NCBI GenBank assembly: GCA_964370775.1
Contig: CAYJKT010000006.1
Location: 1 to 64,000, forward strand
DNA: 64,000 nt
Direction: 5' to 3'
From: SIG603 sp964370775
GTDB taxonomy: Bacteria > Bacillota > Clostridia > Oscillospirales > Acutalibacteraceae
The position numbers were made by a program, and so were the translations under genes. This document shows, piece by piece, positions 8,295 to 16,276 of the stretch. Each line of letters starts with the position of its first letter. Within the stretch, counting starts at the first letter, position 1. The notes beneath the pieces were generated by a model that saw nothing but the letters and a program-made list of their open reading frames with translations, was not told the DNA's origin and made no database searches.

Positions 8295-9347
8295 ATGAAA
8301 ATGACATTCAGATGGTATGGCTCTGACGACGCTGTTACACTTAAAAATATTAAGCAAATCCCTAACATGAGTGGCGTAGTTACAGCAGTTTATTCCACAC
8401 CAGTCGGCGAAGTTTGGAGCATGGACGAAATTAATGCTTTGAAAAACCAAGTTAACACTAGTGGATTAGATATGGAAGTTATCGAGAGTGTTCCTGTGCA
8501 TGAAGACATTAAGCTGAAACGTGGAGACTACAAAAGATATATAGAAAATTACAAAGAGAATATTAAACGTTTATCAAAATGCGGTGTAAAAGTAATTTGT
8601 TATAACTTTATGCCTGTTTTCGACTGGACAAGAAGCCAGTTAGATAAAGAACTTGACGACAGCTCTACTGCTCTTGTTTTTTATAAAGAACAAGTTGATA
8701 AAATGGACCCGATAGAGGGTGATTTATCTCTACCAGGTTGGGACTCTAGCTATACTAAAGAAGAAATGAAAGAGCTTATCTCTGCATACTCTAGCCTTGG
8801 CGAAGAGGGCTTGTGGCAAAATCTTGAATATTTCCTAAAAGAGATTATCCCTGTTGCAGTTGAATGTGGAATTAACATGGCTATTCATCAAGATGACCCA
8901 CCGTGGAGCATTTTTGGTATACCTAGAATTATAACAAACGAAGAAAATATAGACAGATTTTTGAAGATAGTTGATGTGCCAAATAACGGATTGACTTTGT
9001 GTGCTGGCTCTCTTGGTTGCGCAAGTTTTAACGATTATCCAAAAATGGTTAGAAAATATGGTAAAATGGGCAGAATACACTTTGCTCACTTGCGTAATGT
9101 TAAGCTTTTAGATAACGGTTTTGAGGAAAGTGCTCACTTCTCATCTTGTGGCTCGCTCGATATGGTGGAGATAATGAAAGCGTACTATGAAATCGGCTAC
9201 ACAGGTTATATTCGCCCAGATCACGGACGAATGATTTGGGGCGAAACAGGCAGACCGGGTTATGGATTGTATGACAGAGCATTAGGCGCTATGTACCTAA
9301 CAGGAATATGGGAAACGCTAGAAAAAACTTATGGAGACAAAGCATGA
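8295..9347 (+). CDS. uxuA: D-mannonate dehydratase
   Basis: UxuA dehydrates D-mannonate to 2-keto-3-deoxygluconate. The protein is 350 residues with the family's start MKMTFRWYG. The ATG at 8295 has AGAGGAG nine nt upstream; the longer frame from 8274 lacks such a site. The TIM-barrel carries the expected metal and catalytic residues: AIHQDDPPW (His198), Cys237 in LCAGSLG, FAHLRN (His265) and RPDHGR (Asp309, His310). It is the first gene of the hexuronate operon and its TGA overlaps the uxuB ATG as ATGA. The pathway upstream (uronate isomerase UxaC) is not in the window. Homologues of this family are metal-dependent and cytoplasmic. Confidence 0.95.
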   Translation: MKMTFRWYGSDDAVTLKNIKQIPNMSGVVTAVYSTPVGEVWSMDEINALKNQVNTSGLDMEVIESVPVHEDIKLKRGDYKRYIENYKENIKRLSKCGVKVICYNFMPVFDWTRSQLDKELDDSSTALVFYKEQVDKMDPIEGDLSLPGWDSSYTKEEMKELISAYSSLGEEGLWQNLEYFLKEIIPVAVECGINMAIHQDDPPWSIFGIPRIITNEENIDRFLKIVDVPNNGLTLCAGSLGCASFNDYPKMVRKYGKMGRIHFAHLRNVKLLDNGFEESAHFSSCGSLDMVEIMKAYYEIGYTGYIRPDHGRMIWGETGRPGYGLYDRALGAMYLTGIWETLEKTYGDKA

Positions 9348-10951
9348 AATTAAATTACAACTCTGTAAAAAACAAAGATTTTTTCACAGAAAACAACATT
9401 GCTATACCTAGTTTTGACATAGAAAAAACTACCGAAAACACAGACAACAACCCTGTTTGGGTGCACTTTGGTGCAGGCAATATTTTCCGTGGATTTATCG
9501 CTAGAATTAATCAAGCTATGCTTAACAACGGTGATGTTAACACAGGTATTATAGCTGTTGACTCCTTTGATAAAGACATTATTGACAAAATATATAAACC
9601 TTTCGACAACCTAACCATGTTGGTGCGTTTGTGTGCTGACGGCAATATGGAAAAAGAGGTTATCGCTGGTGTGTCACGTGCTTATTACGCTGATACAAAA
9701 TCAGATGACTATAAAAATATTGTGAGTGCATTCACAAACAAAAGCTTGCAAATGGTGAGTTTTACTATCACAGAAAAAGGCTACTCACTTACAAATGCAG
9801 ACGGCAGTTATCTATCTGTTGTTGAGAGCGACATAGAAAACGGTACTAAAAACCCATTGCACACAATGAGCATAATTTGCTCGTTATTATTAGAAAGATA
9901 CAACAGTGGTGCGTATCCAATTGCTATGTGTAGCATGGACAACTGTAGTCATAACGGCGAAAAACTTCACAATGCGATTGCAGAGATTGCTACAAAATGG
10001 CTTGAAAAAGGCTATGTAAGCAAAGAATTTGTGGACTACATAAACGATGAAAACAAGGTGAGTTTTCCGTGGTCAATGATAGATAAAATTACGCCTAGAC
10101 CTGCTGAAGAAGTCGAAAATGTATTGACAAACCTAGGTTTTGAGGACATGAAAGCTATCGTGACATCTCGAAATACTTATATAGCACCATTTGTAAACGC
10201 AGAGACTCCTGAGTACTTAGTTATTGAGGATAAGTTCCCAAACGGTAGACCTAAACTAGAGACTGGTGGTGTGTTTGTAACTGATAGAGACACTGTTAAC
10301 ATGGTTGAGACCATGAAAGTTACAACTTGTTTAAATCCACTTCACACAGCCTTGGCGGTATATGGTTGCATTTTGGGTTATACTAGAATTTTTGAGGAAA
10401 TGCGTGACACAGAGCTTAACACTCTAGTGCAAAAAATTGGTTATCACGAAGGCATGAAAGTTGTGGTTGACCCTAAAATCATCGACCCAAAAGCTTTTAT
10501 AGATGAAGTGGTTAACGAGCGACTAGCTAATCCGTTTATACCTGACGACCCTAGAAGAATTGCAACAGACACAAGCCAAAAAGTAGGCATAAGATTTGGC
10601 GAGACAATAAAATCTTATATGAAAGACCCTAGTTTAAATGCTGAGGACTTAACTTTCATACCTCTTGCAATTGCTGGCTGGTTAAGATATTTACTGGCCG
10701 TTGACGATAACGGAATTCCGTTTGACCTAAGCCCAGACCCACTGCTAAAAGAGCTTACATCTAAGCTAAGTTCTGTAAAAATCGGTGGAGAATATAACGG
10801 AGAGTTAAGCGATATTTTAAACAACACAAATATTTTTGGTGTAGACCTTAAAGAAGCAGGTTTATATGACAAAATAGAAAACATGTTTAAAGAATTAATA
10901 AAAGGAAAATGTGCTGTTAGAAAGGCGCTCACAAAATACACAAAACAATAA
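9344..10951 (+). CDS. uxuB: D-mannonate oxidoreductase / fructuronate reductase
   Basis: A 535-residue member of the polyol-specific long-chain dehydrogenase (mannitol dehydrogenase) family that reduces D-fructuronate to D-mannonate with NADH. The N-terminal Rossmann motif HFGAGNIFRG is at about 41-50 and the C-terminal helical domain begins with MVETMKVTTCLNPLHTALA, where the conserved K-x-x-x-N-x-x-H type catalytic pattern appears. I start it at the ATG that overlaps the uxuA stop (ATGA), which gives translational coupling. Family members include tagaturonate reductase UxaB, but the adjacent uxuA and absence of altronate dehydratase favour UxuB. A ribosome-binding site for the next gene, AAGGAGAT, follows the stop directly. 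Confidence 0.9.
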   Translation: MKLNYNSVKNKDFFTENNIAIPSFDIEKTTENTDNNPVWVHFGAGNIFRGFIARINQAMLNNGDVNTGIIAVDSFDKDIIDKIYKPFDNLTMLVRLCADGNMEKEVIAGVSRAYYADTKSDDYKNIVSAFTNKSLQMVSFTITEKGYSLTNADGSYLSVVESDIENGTKNPLHTMSIICSLLLERYNSGAYPIAMCSMDNCSHNGEKLHNAIAEIATKWLEKGYVSKEFVDYINDENKVSFPWSMIDKITPRPAEEVENVLTNLGFEDMKAIVTSRNTYIAPFVNAETPEYLVIEDKFPNGRPKLETGGVFVTDRDTVNMVETMKVTTCLNPLHTALAVYGCILGYTRIFEEMRDTELNTLVQKIGYHEGMKVVVDPKIIDPKAFIDEVVNERLANPFIPDDPRRIATDTSQKVGIRFGETIKSYMKDPSLNAEDLTFIPLAIAGWLRYLLAVDDNGIPFDLSPDPLLKELTSKLSSVKIGGEYNGELSDILNNTNIFGVDLKEAGLYDKIENMFKELIKGKCAVRKALTKYTKQ

Positions 10952-10961
10952 GGAGATAAAA

Positions 10962-11924
10962 ATGAACGAAGTACTAAGTAAAATCAACAGTCTTGGCATT
11001 GTGCCAGTTGTTGTAATCAACGACACTAAGGACGCTGTTCCTCTAGCAAAAGCATTGTGCGACGGTGGCTTACCTTGCGCAGAGGTAACTTTCCGTACAG
11101 ATGCAGCAGAAGAGTCTATCAAATTAATGAGCGATAATTTCCCTAACATGCTAATTGGTGCTGGCACAGTTTTAACAACTGAGCAAGTAGACAGAGCAGT
11201 GAACGCTGGCGCTAAATTTATCGTAAGCCCTGGTCTTAACCCAAAAATCGTTAAATATTGTGTGGATAAAAACATTCCTATAACACCAGGTGTTACAAGC
11301 CCTAGCCAAATTGAGCAAGCTTTAGAGCTAGGTTTAGAGGTTGTAAAGTTCTTCCCAGCAGAGCAAGCTGGTGGATTGCCAATGATAAAAGCACTTGCTG
11401 CACCGTATACAAAAATGAAGTTCATGCCAACTGGTGGCGTTAATGCAAAAAATATCAACGAGTACCTTTCTTACGAGAAAATCATTGCTTGTGGCGGCAG
11501 TTGGATGGTTAGTGGCGACCTTGTTAAAGCTGGTGAGTTCAACAAAATTACAGAGCTTACAAAAGAGGCTATCCAAACAGTTTTAGGCTTTGAGCTTAGA
11601 CATGTTGGAATTAACTGCGAGAACGAAAAAGAAGCTGACGACACAGCAAACAAGTTCAATGCTCTATTTGGTTTTGCTCCAAAATCTGGTTCATCATCTG
11701 TTTTTGCAGGAACCGCAATAGAGGCTATGAAAACGCCTTTCTTAGGTAAAAACGGACATATCGCTATAGGTACTTATGACGTAGACAGAGCTAAGTTTTA
11801 TCTTGAAAACATGGGCTTTGAGTTTAATGAAGACACTGCAAAATACCTACCTAACGGTAAGTTATTAGCAATATATTTAAAAGAAGAAATCACAAACTTT
11901 GCTATTCATTTAGTTAAAAAATAA
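10962..11924 (+). CDS. eda: KDPG/KHG aldolase fused to a VOC-like C-terminal domain
   Basis: The first 210 residues are a complete class I 2-keto-3-deoxy-6-phosphogluconate aldolase: CAEVTFRT holds catalytic Glu41, VVKFFPAEQAGG the Schiff-base Lys129, and MPTGGV the phosphate-binding loop. It cleaves KDPG into pyruvate and glyceraldehyde 3-phosphate. Residues about 212-320 form an extra domain starting LRHVGINCENE, with HIAIGTYDVDRAKFYLENMG and ending FAIHLVKK, the repeat pattern of the vicinal-oxygen-chelate (glyoxalase) fold. The usual enzyme is about 210 residues, so this is a fusion. The start at 10962 has AAGGAG at the right distance; the earlier in-frame codons overlap uxuB. The role of the extra domain is unknown; sugar-acid binding or stability are possible. 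Confidence 0.9.
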   Translation: MNEVLSKINSLGIVPVVVINDTKDAVPLAKALCDGGLPCAEVTFRTDAAEESIKLMSDNFPNMLIGAGTVLTTEQVDRAVNAGAKFIVSPGLNPKIVKYCVDKNIPITPGVTSPSQIEQALELGLEVVKFFPAEQAGGLPMIKALAAPYTKMKFMPTGGVNAKNINEYLSYEKIIACGGSWMVSGDLVKAGEFNKITELTKEAIQTVLGFELRHVGINCENEKEADDTANKFNALFGFAPKSGSSSVFAGTAIEAMKTPFLGKNGHIAIGTYDVDRAKFYLENMGFEFNEDTAKYLPNGKLLAIYLKEEITNFAIHLVKK

Positions 11925-11940
11925 TTGGAGGATTAATATT

Positions 11941-12966
11941 ATGTCTAAAAAAGTTGTTACATTTGGAGAAATTATGTTAAGGCTAGTGCCACATGGTTAC
12001 TTGCGTTTTTTACAAGCTGAAGATTACGAAGCTACTTATGGTGGTGGCGAGGCAAACGTTGCTGTATCTTTAGCAAACTATGGCTTAGAAGCAAGCTTTG
12101 TTACAAAATTACCTAAGCATGAGATAGGTCAAGCTGGTGTTAACTCATTAAGAAAATTTGGTGTAGATACATCAAAAATCACACGTGGTGGTGACAGAGT
12201 TGGCGTATATTTTGTGGAAAAAGGCGCATCTCAACGTCCGTCAAAAGTTGTGTATGACAGAGCAAATTCTGCTATATCTCTAGCAACAAAAGCAGATTTT
12301 GACTGGAACGCTATCTTAGACGGTGTAGAGTTTTTCCATTTCACAGGAATTAGCCCAGCACTAGGTGGCGAACTTCCTGCAATTTGTGAAGAAGCTTTAA
12401 AAGCTTGTAAAGAGAGAAACATTACCGTATCTTGCGATTTAAACTACAGAAACAAACTTTGGAGCAAGCAAGAAGCAGGAGACACAATGGCAAAACTTAT
12501 GCCTTATGTTGATGTTTGTATCGCTAACGAAGAAGACGCAGCTGACGTTTTTGGTATACACGCAAGCGAAACTGACGTTACAACTGGTAAAGTTAACCAT
12601 GAGGGTTACAAGGATGTTGCAAAACAACTTATGGATAGATTTGGCTTTAAAAAAGTTGCTATTACTTTGCGTGGCTCTGTTTCTGCTAACGACAACAACT
12701 GGGCAGCTATGTTGTATGACGGAAACGACTACTACTTTAGCAAAAGCTATGCTATTCACATTGTTGACCGTGTTGGTGGAGGAGATAGCTTCGGCGCTGG
12801 TATCATATACTCTATCGCTAACGATTTCGAGCCACAAGCTACAATCGAGTTTGCTGTTGCTGCAAGTTGTTTAAAACATTCTATAGAGGGTGATTTTAAC
12901 ATGGTTAGTGTTGACGAAGTTATGAAACTTGCTGGTGGCGACGGTTCTGGCAGAGTTCAAAGATAA
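11941..12966 (+). CDS. kdgK: 2-keto-3-deoxygluconate kinase
   Basis: A 341-residue PfkB/ribokinase-family sugar kinase that phosphorylates 2-keto-3-deoxygluconate to KDPG, feeding the aldolase encoded just upstream. The substrate-binding GGGEANVAVSLA motif is near residue 34 and the ATP/anion-hole signature RVGGGDSFGAG is at 277-287 with catalytic base Asp282. The start has TTGGAGG upstream and the gap to eda is 16 bp. With uxuA, uxuB and eda it completes the route from fructuronate to pyruvate and triose phosphate. The product order and operon make KdgK far more likely than fructokinase. A strong terminator follows the stop at 12987-13021. Confidence 0.92.
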   Translation: MSKKVVTFGEIMLRLVPHGYLRFLQAEDYEATYGGGEANVAVSLANYGLEASFVTKLPKHEIGQAGVNSLRKFGVDTSKITRGGDRVGVYFVEKGASQRPSKVVYDRANSAISLATKADFDWNAILDGVEFFHFTGISPALGGELPAICEEALKACKERNITVSCDLNYRNKLWSKQEAGDTMAKLMPYVDVCIANEEDAADVFGIHASETDVTTGKVNHEGYKDVAKQLMDRFGFKKVAITLRGSVSANDNNWAAMLYDGNDYYFSKSYAIHIVDRVGGGDSFGAGIIYSIANDFEPQATIEFAVAASCLKHSIEGDFNMVSVDEVMKLAGGDGSGRVQR

Positions 12967-12986
12967 TTCAAAAATTAAACATAAAA

Positions 12987-13021
12987 ATATCGTGATATAG
13001 TATTGTATCACGGTATTTTTT
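12987..13021 (+). terminator. Rho-independent terminator of the uronate operon
   Basis: ATATCGTGATA and TATCACGGTAT pair over 11 bp with one G-U, an 8-nt loop and a run of six T. It ends the uxuA-kdgK transcript. Confidence 0.85.
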
Positions 13022-13061
13022 ATGTTATACTGCGATTAACAAATTAAGGAGCGTAATTTAC

Positions 13062-13772
13062 ATGAAAAAAGTTACTGTATGGAACGAATATGTTCACGAA
13101 ACCACAGATGAAGAAATTAGAAAAGTTTACCCAGCGGGAATACATGGTTGTATAGCAAAATTTGTAGAAGAAGCTGGTCATAATGTTAAAACTGCTACTC
13201 TTGCAATGCCAGAACACGGATTGACAGAAGAAGTTTTAAACGACACAGACGTACTTATTTGGTGGGGACACAGAGCACACGAAGAAGTGAGTGACGAGAT
13301 AGTTGAGAGAGTATATAAAAGAGTTTTAGCTGGTATGGGGCTTATTGTTTTGCACTCAGGACATGCTTCTAAAATATTCAGAAAACTATGTGGTACTGAC
13401 TCAGACCTTTTAAAATGGAGAGTTGATGGCAAAAAAGAGATACTTTGGGTAATGGATCCATCTCACCCAATTACTGACGGAATTGATGAGAAAATCATTT
13501 TACCAGAGACAGAAATGTATGGCGAACCATTCTGCATACCAACACCTGACGAAGTAGTGTTTACAAGTTGGTTTGAGGGTGGCGAAATCTTCCGTAGTGG
13601 TTGTTGCTTTAAAAGAAGCAAAGGTAAAATCTTCTACTTTAGACCAGGACATGAGAGCTTCCCAATTTTCTATAACACAGAGGTTCAAAAAGTTATTTTA
13701 AATGCTATAAATTGGGCCGCCCCTGTTAACATGCCTACTTTGGTTACAGGCAACACACAGCCAGTTGTTTAA
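13062..13772 (+). CDS. ThuA-like domain protein
   Basis: A 236-residue cytoplasmic protein matching the ThuA (trehalose-utilisation) family, which has a class I glutamine-amidotransferase-like fold. Visible landmarks are VTVWNEYVHE at the N-terminus, DVLIWWGHRAHEEV, GLIVLHSGHASKIF and KIFYFRPGHESFPIFYN, all typical of ThuA proteins from Firmicutes. Family members are linked to sugar utilisation or carbohydrate metabolism, but no reaction is settled. It starts 95 bp after kdgK, beyond that operon's terminator, with AAGGAGCG at a good distance, so it has its own promoter. Its position between the uronate operon and an amidase and fucosidase fits a carbohydrate-degrading neighbourhood. Confidence 0.85.
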   Translation: MKKVTVWNEYVHETTDEEIRKVYPAGIHGCIAKFVEEAGHNVKTATLAMPEHGLTEEVLNDTDVLIWWGHRAHEEVSDEIVERVYKRVLAGMGLIVLHSGHASKIFRKLCGTDSDLLKWRVDGKKEILWVMDPSHPITDGIDEKIILPETEMYGEPFCIPTPDEVVFTSWFEGGEIFRSGCCFKRSKGKIFYFRPGHESFPIFYNTEVQKVILNAINWAAPVNMPTLVTGNTQPVV

Positions 13773-13849
13773 TAAAGATAAATTAAACATCTAATTTAAT
13801 CACTGTTTTTCAATCATAGCATATTATGTTTGAAAAGGAGTTGAGATTT

Positions 13850-14416
13850 ATGGCTATTAAGATATTTGTTGACCAAGGGCATAATCCACAGGGATTTAAC
13901 TCAGGTGCAGAGGGTTTTGGGTTGCGTGAGCAAGATATTACATACAATGTTGGCGTTATGCTTGCTGATTATTTAAAAGCCGACCCACGCTTTGAGGTTA
14001 TGTTGTCTAGAAATTCGCCTGATGAAGTTTTAGGAACTAACAACAGCACAAGCCTTGCAACACGAGTTAACATGGCAAATAATTGGCACGCTGATTATTT
14101 TTTAAGCATACATGCAAATGCTAACACAAACCCTAACATACAAGGTAGTGAGATGTATGTGTACGCACAAAACACGCAGTCCTATTGGCTTGCTGAACAT
14201 CTTTTAAAAACTATGGTTAAAACTGTAGTCACAAAGGACAACGGCGTTAGGTTAAATCCGTCGCTCTATGTGTTGCGTAATACGAGAATGCCAGCAGTTT
14301 TGGTAGAGCTTGCATACTTGAGCAACGCAAGTGATGCAGAGAAGCTGAAAAACGACCAACCTTTATTTGCAGAAGCTTTATATAAAGGTTTGCTTTCTTA
14401 CTTTGCTTTAACATAA
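13850..14416 (+). CDS. N-acetylmuramoyl-L-alanine amidase (Amidase_3) without signal peptide
   Basis: A 188-residue stand-alone zinc amidase that would cleave the bond between N-acetylmuramic acid and L-alanine in peptidoglycan. Zinc ligands and catalytic residues are all present: VDQGHNP (His11), GLREQD (Glu27), SIHANAN (His88) and LVELAYLSN (Glu153). The ATG at 13850 is preceded by AAAGGAG nine nt upstream. There is no signal peptide, membrane helix or binding domain, so the enzyme is either cytosolic, released by lysis, or acts inside a developing cell such as a mother cell or forespore. It lies 77 bp after the ThuA gene. A prophage endolysin origin is possible, but no phage genes are nearby. 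Confidence 0.85.
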   Translation: MAIKIFVDQGHNPQGFNSGAEGFGLREQDITYNVGVMLADYLKADPRFEVMLSRNSPDEVLGTNNSTSLATRVNMANNWHADYFLSIHANANTNPNIQGSEMYVYAQNTQSYWLAEHLLKTMVKTVVTKDNGVRLNPSLYVLRNTRMPAVLVELAYLSNASDAEKLKNDQPLFAEALYKGLLSYFALT

Positions 14417-14420
14417 AATA

Positions 14421-14462
14421 AAATGCTATACCTTGCATGTAAAACTGCGTGGTATAGCATTT
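14421..14462 (+). terminator. Terminator-like hairpin after the amidase gene
   Basis: AAATGCTATACC and GGTATAGCATTT form a perfect 12-bp stem with an 18-nt loop starting 4 bp after the stop codon. A short T-rich stretch (TTTGTGTTTAATTG) follows. Confidence 0.7.
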
Positions 14463-14543
14463 GTGTTTAATTGTTGGATTGTATTATGTGTTTCAATGTT
14501 TTTAGTTCTTTTATATTTGAACAAAGCTACAAAATTATCGATT

Positions 14544-14692
14544 GTAGGGGACGGGTTCCCCGTCCCATTTTGATGATTATCGTTATTTATCATAATAATA
14601 TATTTTTTGTAGAGATATATTTTGATGAAATTCTGACGATATATTCATTTGTTATTTAACGTAACATTTGGGACGGGAAACCCGTCCCCTAC
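14544..14692. mobile_element. 149-bp MITE-like element with palindromic 23-bp ends
   Basis: The ends begin GTAGGGGACGGG and finish CCCGTCCCCTAC and are inverted repeats of each other over 23 bp with one mismatch. Each end is itself a palindrome around TTCCC or GGAAA. The 103-bp interior is AT-rich and non-coding. The element fills the gap between the convergent amidase and fucosidase genes, and its inner hairpin may stop transcripts. Confidence 0.75.
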
Positions 14693-14702
14693 GATTTTCG
14701 AA

Positions 14703-16163
14703 CTATAAAGTTATCTTAATAACATACGCCGTGTCACAAGGTTTTTTGCTAGGTGCTTTTACCTCTAAGCCGTTCTCCGTCACTGTCCAATCTAAAACAT
14801 CATCACAACCTAAAATCTGCACGTCTTTAACGGCCTCAGTTTTACCAGTCGCAAAAGATTTAACCAAAAACTTACTGCCCTCTGGCCAACCTAAGCAAGT
14901 AGCATATACCACATTACCTTTAGTTGTAAATCTAAAATCACGGCTGTTGTATATTACTTCTTCTTCTTTAAACTCGCCACCGTCTGCAAAACTGTCGCCC
15001 TCGCCATAATGTGTGAAAGGTCTAGTGTCATGGATAGCCTCGCTGTTTACTGCCATCCAATCAGCTATGCCCTCGGCAATTTCAAGTTCTTGTTCATCCA
15101 ACGTTCCGTCTGGTTTAAGTGGAAAGTTTAGAAGCAAGTTTCCATTTTTGCTTACAACATCAACAAGCAACTTGATAACTCTCTCAGCAGTTTTGTACTC
15201 TGCATTTATGTTATAAAACCAACGACCAATGCAAGTGTCAGTTTGCCAAGGCTCTGGGTGAATATCCTTAACAATGCCTCTTTCAATATCCAAAACGCCA
15301 CAACCCTCGTGATATTCGCCGTAAATTCTGCCTGTTCTTTCGGTACGCTCTTTTAATTCTTTAAGATTATATACAGCTTCCAAAGAACCATTTACGTTTA
15401 TATTGTGGTTATAGAAATTTGCAATTGCAGCTCTACCTACAACGTCAAAAGGTATAGAACCGTCTGTATACAGCAAATCAGGGTCGTATTTTTCTACTAA
15501 ATCAGCAACTCTGTCATACCAACCTTTAACAAAACTGTATGACGGATGTTTAGGATAGCCAAAATTTGTATCGTCGTGTTTTTCGTAATATAAATCCTCG
15601 AACTCCTCAAGGTTTCCGTCATACGGAACACCTGCGTATTCGCCCTCTTTGTCGGCTCCTTTGTTGGTAGAAAACCAGCTGTAGCTTCTCTCGTGGTGAA
15701 CAGTAACACCAAAGTTCAAGCCCTCTTTGTCGGCTGCTTTTTTCCACATACCTACTATATCTTTTTTAGGACCCATGTTAACGGAATTCCATTTGTGGTG
15801 TTTAGAGTCCCAACAGTCGAAATTATCGTGGTGAACTGCAAGAGACACAAAATATTTTGCACCCATTCTTTTGTATAGCGTCATTAATTTTTCTGGGTCA
15901 AAATTCTCTGCTTTCCAAAGAGGTATAATGTCTTTGTAGCCATGCTCTGACGGATGACCGTAAGTTTCGAGATGATGTTTGTACTGAGGGTGCCCCTCTA
16001 TGTACATGTTTCTAGCGTACCAGTCACCAGCAAGAGTTGCACTTTGAGGTCCCCAGTGCGACCAAATACCAAACTTTGCATTTTTGAACCATTCTGGGCA
16101 TTCATACTCCATAAGTGATTCAGGTGATGAGTTGAATTTTCCTTGTTCGATTATTAAATCCAT
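14703..16163 (-). CDS. Alpha-L-fucosidase, glycoside hydrolase family 29
   Basis: A 486-residue GH29 retaining fucosidase. The N-terminal catalytic barrel contains KFGIWSHWGPQS (about 30-41), KYFVSLAVHHDNFDCW and VTVHHERSYSWF, all typical substrate-pocket strands. The nucleophile lies in PDLLYTDGS at Asp234. The C-terminal third (from about 390) is a beta-sandwich with GNVVYATCLGWPEG. There is no signal peptide, so the enzyme is cytoplasmic and would act on imported fucosylated oligosaccharides. The ATG has an AAGGAG site a few nt upstream. It is transcribed toward the amidase and is not part of the uronate operon, but fits a host- or plant-glycan diet. Exact linkage specificity cannot be read. 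Confidence 0.9.
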   Translation of the reverse strand: MDLIIEQGKFNSSPESLMEYECPEWFKNAKFGIWSHWGPQSATLAGDWYARNMYIEGHPQYKHHLETYGHPSEHGYKDIIPLWKAENFDPEKLMTLYKRMGAKYFVSLAVHHDNFDCWDSKHHKWNSVNMGPKKDIVGMWKKAADKEGLNFGVTVHHERSYSWFSTNKGADKEGEYAGVPYDGNLEEFEDLYYEKHDDTNFGYPKHPSYSFVKGWYDRVADLVEKYDPDLLYTDGSIPFDVVGRAAIANFYNHNINVNGSLEAVYNLKELKERTERTGRIYGEYHEGCGVLDIERGIVKDIHPEPWQTDTCIGRWFYNINAEYKTAERVIKLLVDVVSKNGNLLLNFPLKPDGTLDEQELEIAEGIADWMAVNSEAIHDTRPFTHYGEGDSFADGGEFKEEEVIYNSRDFRFTTKGNVVYATCLGWPEGSKFLVKSFATGKTEAVKDVQILGCDDVLDWTVTENGLEVKAPSKKPCDTAYVIKITL

Positions 16164-16229
16164 GTTCTTCTCCTTTTAAGTTAAACGATTTACCTTTTAC
16201 ATAAAAAAATTTAAACTTAAATATAACGC

Positions 16230-16255
16230 AAGAGACAACTCAAAAGTTGCCTCTT
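16230..16255 (-). terminator. Probable hairpin terminator downstream of pfkA
   Basis: AAGAGACAACT and AGTTGCCTCTT pair with a single mismatch around a 4-nt loop in the 113-bp gap after the pfkA stop. A T-rich stretch lies further downstream on the transcribed strand, so termination is plausible but not strong. Confidence 0.5.
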
Positions 16256-16276
16256 ATTATTATATTAACAGTAAAA

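Noticed and set aside
14668..15009. 113-residue plus-strand frame over a hairpin and fucosidase 3' end
   Set aside because: Starts inside the MITE-like palindrome and is otherwise antisense to the GH29 gene.
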